DNA from: an uncultured bacterium
GTDB lineage: Bacteria > Desulfobacterota > Binatia > UBA1149 > CAITLU01
Assembly: GCA_903893315.1 (NCBI GenBank)
Contig: CAITLU010000038.1
Coordinates: forward strand, 47,120 to 111,119
Reading direction: 5' to 3'
Length of the DNA stretch: 64,000 nt
A program made the translations under genes and the position numbers. The number at the start of each line of letters is the position of its first letter. Position 1 is the first letter of the stretch. This document shows, piece by piece, positions 63,301 to 64,000 of this stretch. Under the pieces are notes generated by a model. That model saw only the letters and a program-made list of their open reading frames with translations. It made no database searches and was not told where the DNA came from.

Positions 63301-63798
63301 CTGATTCATTGCGTTGAACGGTTCGAGGTAAATGATGGATGTGTAGACGGGCCTGTCGCCTGGCGGGCGGATCGTGTAGTCGGGGAACCCTTCGGCGCGT
63401 ACGCGGTCGATGTGGGCAGCAAGTTCGTCGGGGTTCACCCATTGACTGAACCCCACGCCTTGAATACCGGGATAGTTTTCACCGAGTCTCAAGCCGGTGA
63501 CGTAGCGTCGCCATTGGTCACGAGTGACCTCGGGCAGGACGTTGAACAGACCGATGGCGCCACGCAGGATCTGCTCGTCGTCGCGAAGTCTGGACGTTAT
63601 GTGTACGGCGATCTGGTGAGTAAGCTCGGAGAAGTCCAAGCGCTCATTTTCTCGAAGAGTGCTTTCGAGGACCATCCAGTAGGTGAGCGTCAGCCCTGTG
63701 AAAATGGAGAAGACCGCGCAGGGAATCCGGAGGCTCGTGGGGAAACGCCACCTGGACCGCGTGGCCATCGCCGACGCTGCGGGTTGCTTGCGGATCAT
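60331..63798 (-). CDS. hybrid sensor histidine kinase (CHASE-PAS-GAF-PAS-HK-REC)
   Basis: A 1,155-residue membrane sensor kinase. A transmembrane segment near residues 25-45 and another near 325-345 bracket a periplasmic CHASE domain (NYPGIQGVGFSQWVNPDELA). Then come PAS (about 365-480), GAF (about 500-650), a second PAS (about 660-780), the dimerisation helix with the phospho-accepting His (GGVAHEFNNML), HATPase motifs (NLCVNSRDAI, DSGSGI, GTGLGLAMVYG) and a C-terminal receiver (VEDEPSV, LLSDVRMPG, EKPF). The receiver has no output domain, so phosphate must pass on. ATG at 63798 is used (TTG 63807 is in frame). No separate response regulator is nearby. Confidence 0.93.
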   Translation of the reverse strand: MIRKQPAASAMATRSRWRFPTSLRIPCAVFSIFTGLTLTYWMVLESTLRENERLDFSELTHQIAVHITSRLRDDEQILRGAIGLFNVLPEVTRDQWRRYVTGLRLGENYPGIQGVGFSQWVNPDELAAHIDRVRAEGFPDYTIRPPGDRPVYTSIIYLEPFNAMNQRAFGFDMYSEPVRREAMERALETNNTAMSSSVVLVQETEQDQQHGSLLYLPVYRPGASLDTGAKRRAAIMGFVYSPLRIKDLVYGALPTIPSAFSFEVYSNDDFRADALVFDSPGDSTTAQPTGGRPMLESRETLNLFGSRWTIVFHGFAPVVTGIGHTAAHAVLTGGLLFSAALFSLTFSLMRRRDLALAMAKTRSESEARFRSYFNLPLVGAALSSPSKQWLAVNDRLCSNLGYSREELLAGTWDQMTHPQDLAVQLELFDRVLAGETNGYALEKRFTRKNGTFLWASLAVQCVRNEEGQIEYFASLIEDITHRKREERVSSARIKLADYSLNRQFHDVIAKSLDILRELTGSELGCFFFAAPGSAVLTMQAWSTKTEHGRANDWEGRLYDIGQTGAFADCVRQGRVVINNDHGIRPDNNYLASGQAEPVRQLAVPVLRSGHPVAVIMIGKKNTDYDADDAATAAAFADISWNIAEQVMAKQELLESDQRFQVAFERAPVGITLTDFDDGTLLDVNDCWLANCGFSREEALGHTSVELGAISAEEGDHLTMLLKRDGRVDGREILARSKDGSQLTVMYSGNRITVQGKRRLLSITQNITALRTLQRQVEQSHRLESLGQLAGGVAHEFNNMLAVILGSTDMLRDKLGSKPGALHEELEAIRMSATRSAEITRQLLVLARREDVHPQIINLNETVTELSIVLRRLIGENIEFQWNPSCEPCHVRADSTQITQILTNLCVNSRDAIKGDGRITVDTANVTLDAAFCTANEETEPGKYVLLTVRDSGSGIQPNALTHIFEPFFTTKGVGHGTGLGLAMVYGIVRQNGGTVLVENQPGSGACFRIYLPAVPAKAADRVDADRKPTTEIPRGNGETVLVVEDEPSVLRLCEQFLRRLGYRVLSAASPEEAIRLAALHAGEIGLLLSDVRMPGKSGPDLLLLLRQSIPELRVIFMSGYAPTSIDRHGLADDADFLEKPFDFRTLATRVFAALH

Positions 63799-63807
63799 CC
63801 GGCGCAA

Positions 63808-64000
63808 TATGCGACACGAGAGTTTGTTCTCCTAACACCGCGCGTTCTTTCGATAGCATGTGTCGTTGTTGCGAAAGTCCCGGACCGGGCTCATGCCTCG
63901 ATCGGGGGGAGGGGTCGACTGCCGATCGCGAGCCGACGCAGGACGCTTCCGCGTCTTTCGTTGATGAATGGGAGCCGAGGACAAGCGCGGAAGGCCGCAC
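63808..64000. other. window end, no gene seen
   Basis: The last 193 bases hold the upstream region of the hybrid kinase gene. I see no supported gene; an open frame on the minus strand continues past the window edge, so a gene beginning outside cannot be excluded. Confidence 0.4.

Overview
The window is a 64 kb, GC-rich stretch of a diderm (Gram-negative) bacterial chromosome. TamA/TamB, BamA-type barrels, a periplasmic DsbA-like protein and several Sec-exported proteins indicate an outer membrane. Two luciferase-like oxidoreductases of F420-associated types, several acyl-CoA synthetases, a crotonyl-CoA carboxylase/reductase, the ImuA-ImuB-DnaE2 mutagenesis cassette and cysteine-rich secreted proteins fit an environmental lineage such as Binatota or a myxobacterial/deltaproteobacterial relative. 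That assignment is inference, because no rRNA or marker gene large enough to decide it is present. Coding density is high. I see no tRNA, rRNA, CRISPR array, intact transposon or prophage.

Region by region. 1-8.6 kb: ccr with a CrtI/RetSat-like flavoprotein, a PadR regulator with its own promoter, a hydrolase-CMD-SDR operon, a divergent aguA-aguB pair that converts agmatine to putrescine, and a PNPOx-fold protein. 8.7-15.6 kb: an epimerase fused to an SRPBCC domain, an enoyl-CoA hydratase, a UspA-type protein, an alpha/beta hydrolase, a YedK/HMCES DNA-protein-crosslink protein and an acyl-CoA synthetase. 15.7-22 kb: tamA-tamB, the outer-membrane lipid transport/assembly pair. 22-28.6 kb: an SDR, then imuA-imuB-dnaE2. 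28.7-34 kb: an Asp-box propeller protein, a second acyl-CoA synthetase, an F420-type LLM enzyme and a small membrane methyltransferase-like protein. 34-37.5 kb: a large secreted esterase lying between two decayed copies of the same integrase C-terminus. 37.5-42 kb: a six-repeat CARDB/M23 protein translationally coupled to an LLM enzyme. 42-52.7 kb: housekeeping genes (nudC, an IMPase, metH, a beta-CASP nuclease, an SrkA-like kinase, aroC) and a PASTA/cysteine-repeat secreted protein.

The most interesting block is 52.87-57.28 kb. A good sigma70-like promoter precedes five co-directional, tightly spaced genes: a disordered adaptor-like protein, a coiled-coil protein, a formylglycine-synthase-fold protein lacking the catalytic cysteine pair, a zinc-ribbon TRAFAC-type GTPase, and a protein resembling GTPase-associated protein 1 (GAP1). 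This looks like a GTPase-centred conflict or signalling module of unassigned function. It is followed by a SurA-N/DsbA-like fusion, ettA, and a CHASE-PAS-GAF-PAS hybrid histidine kinase with its own receiver domain.
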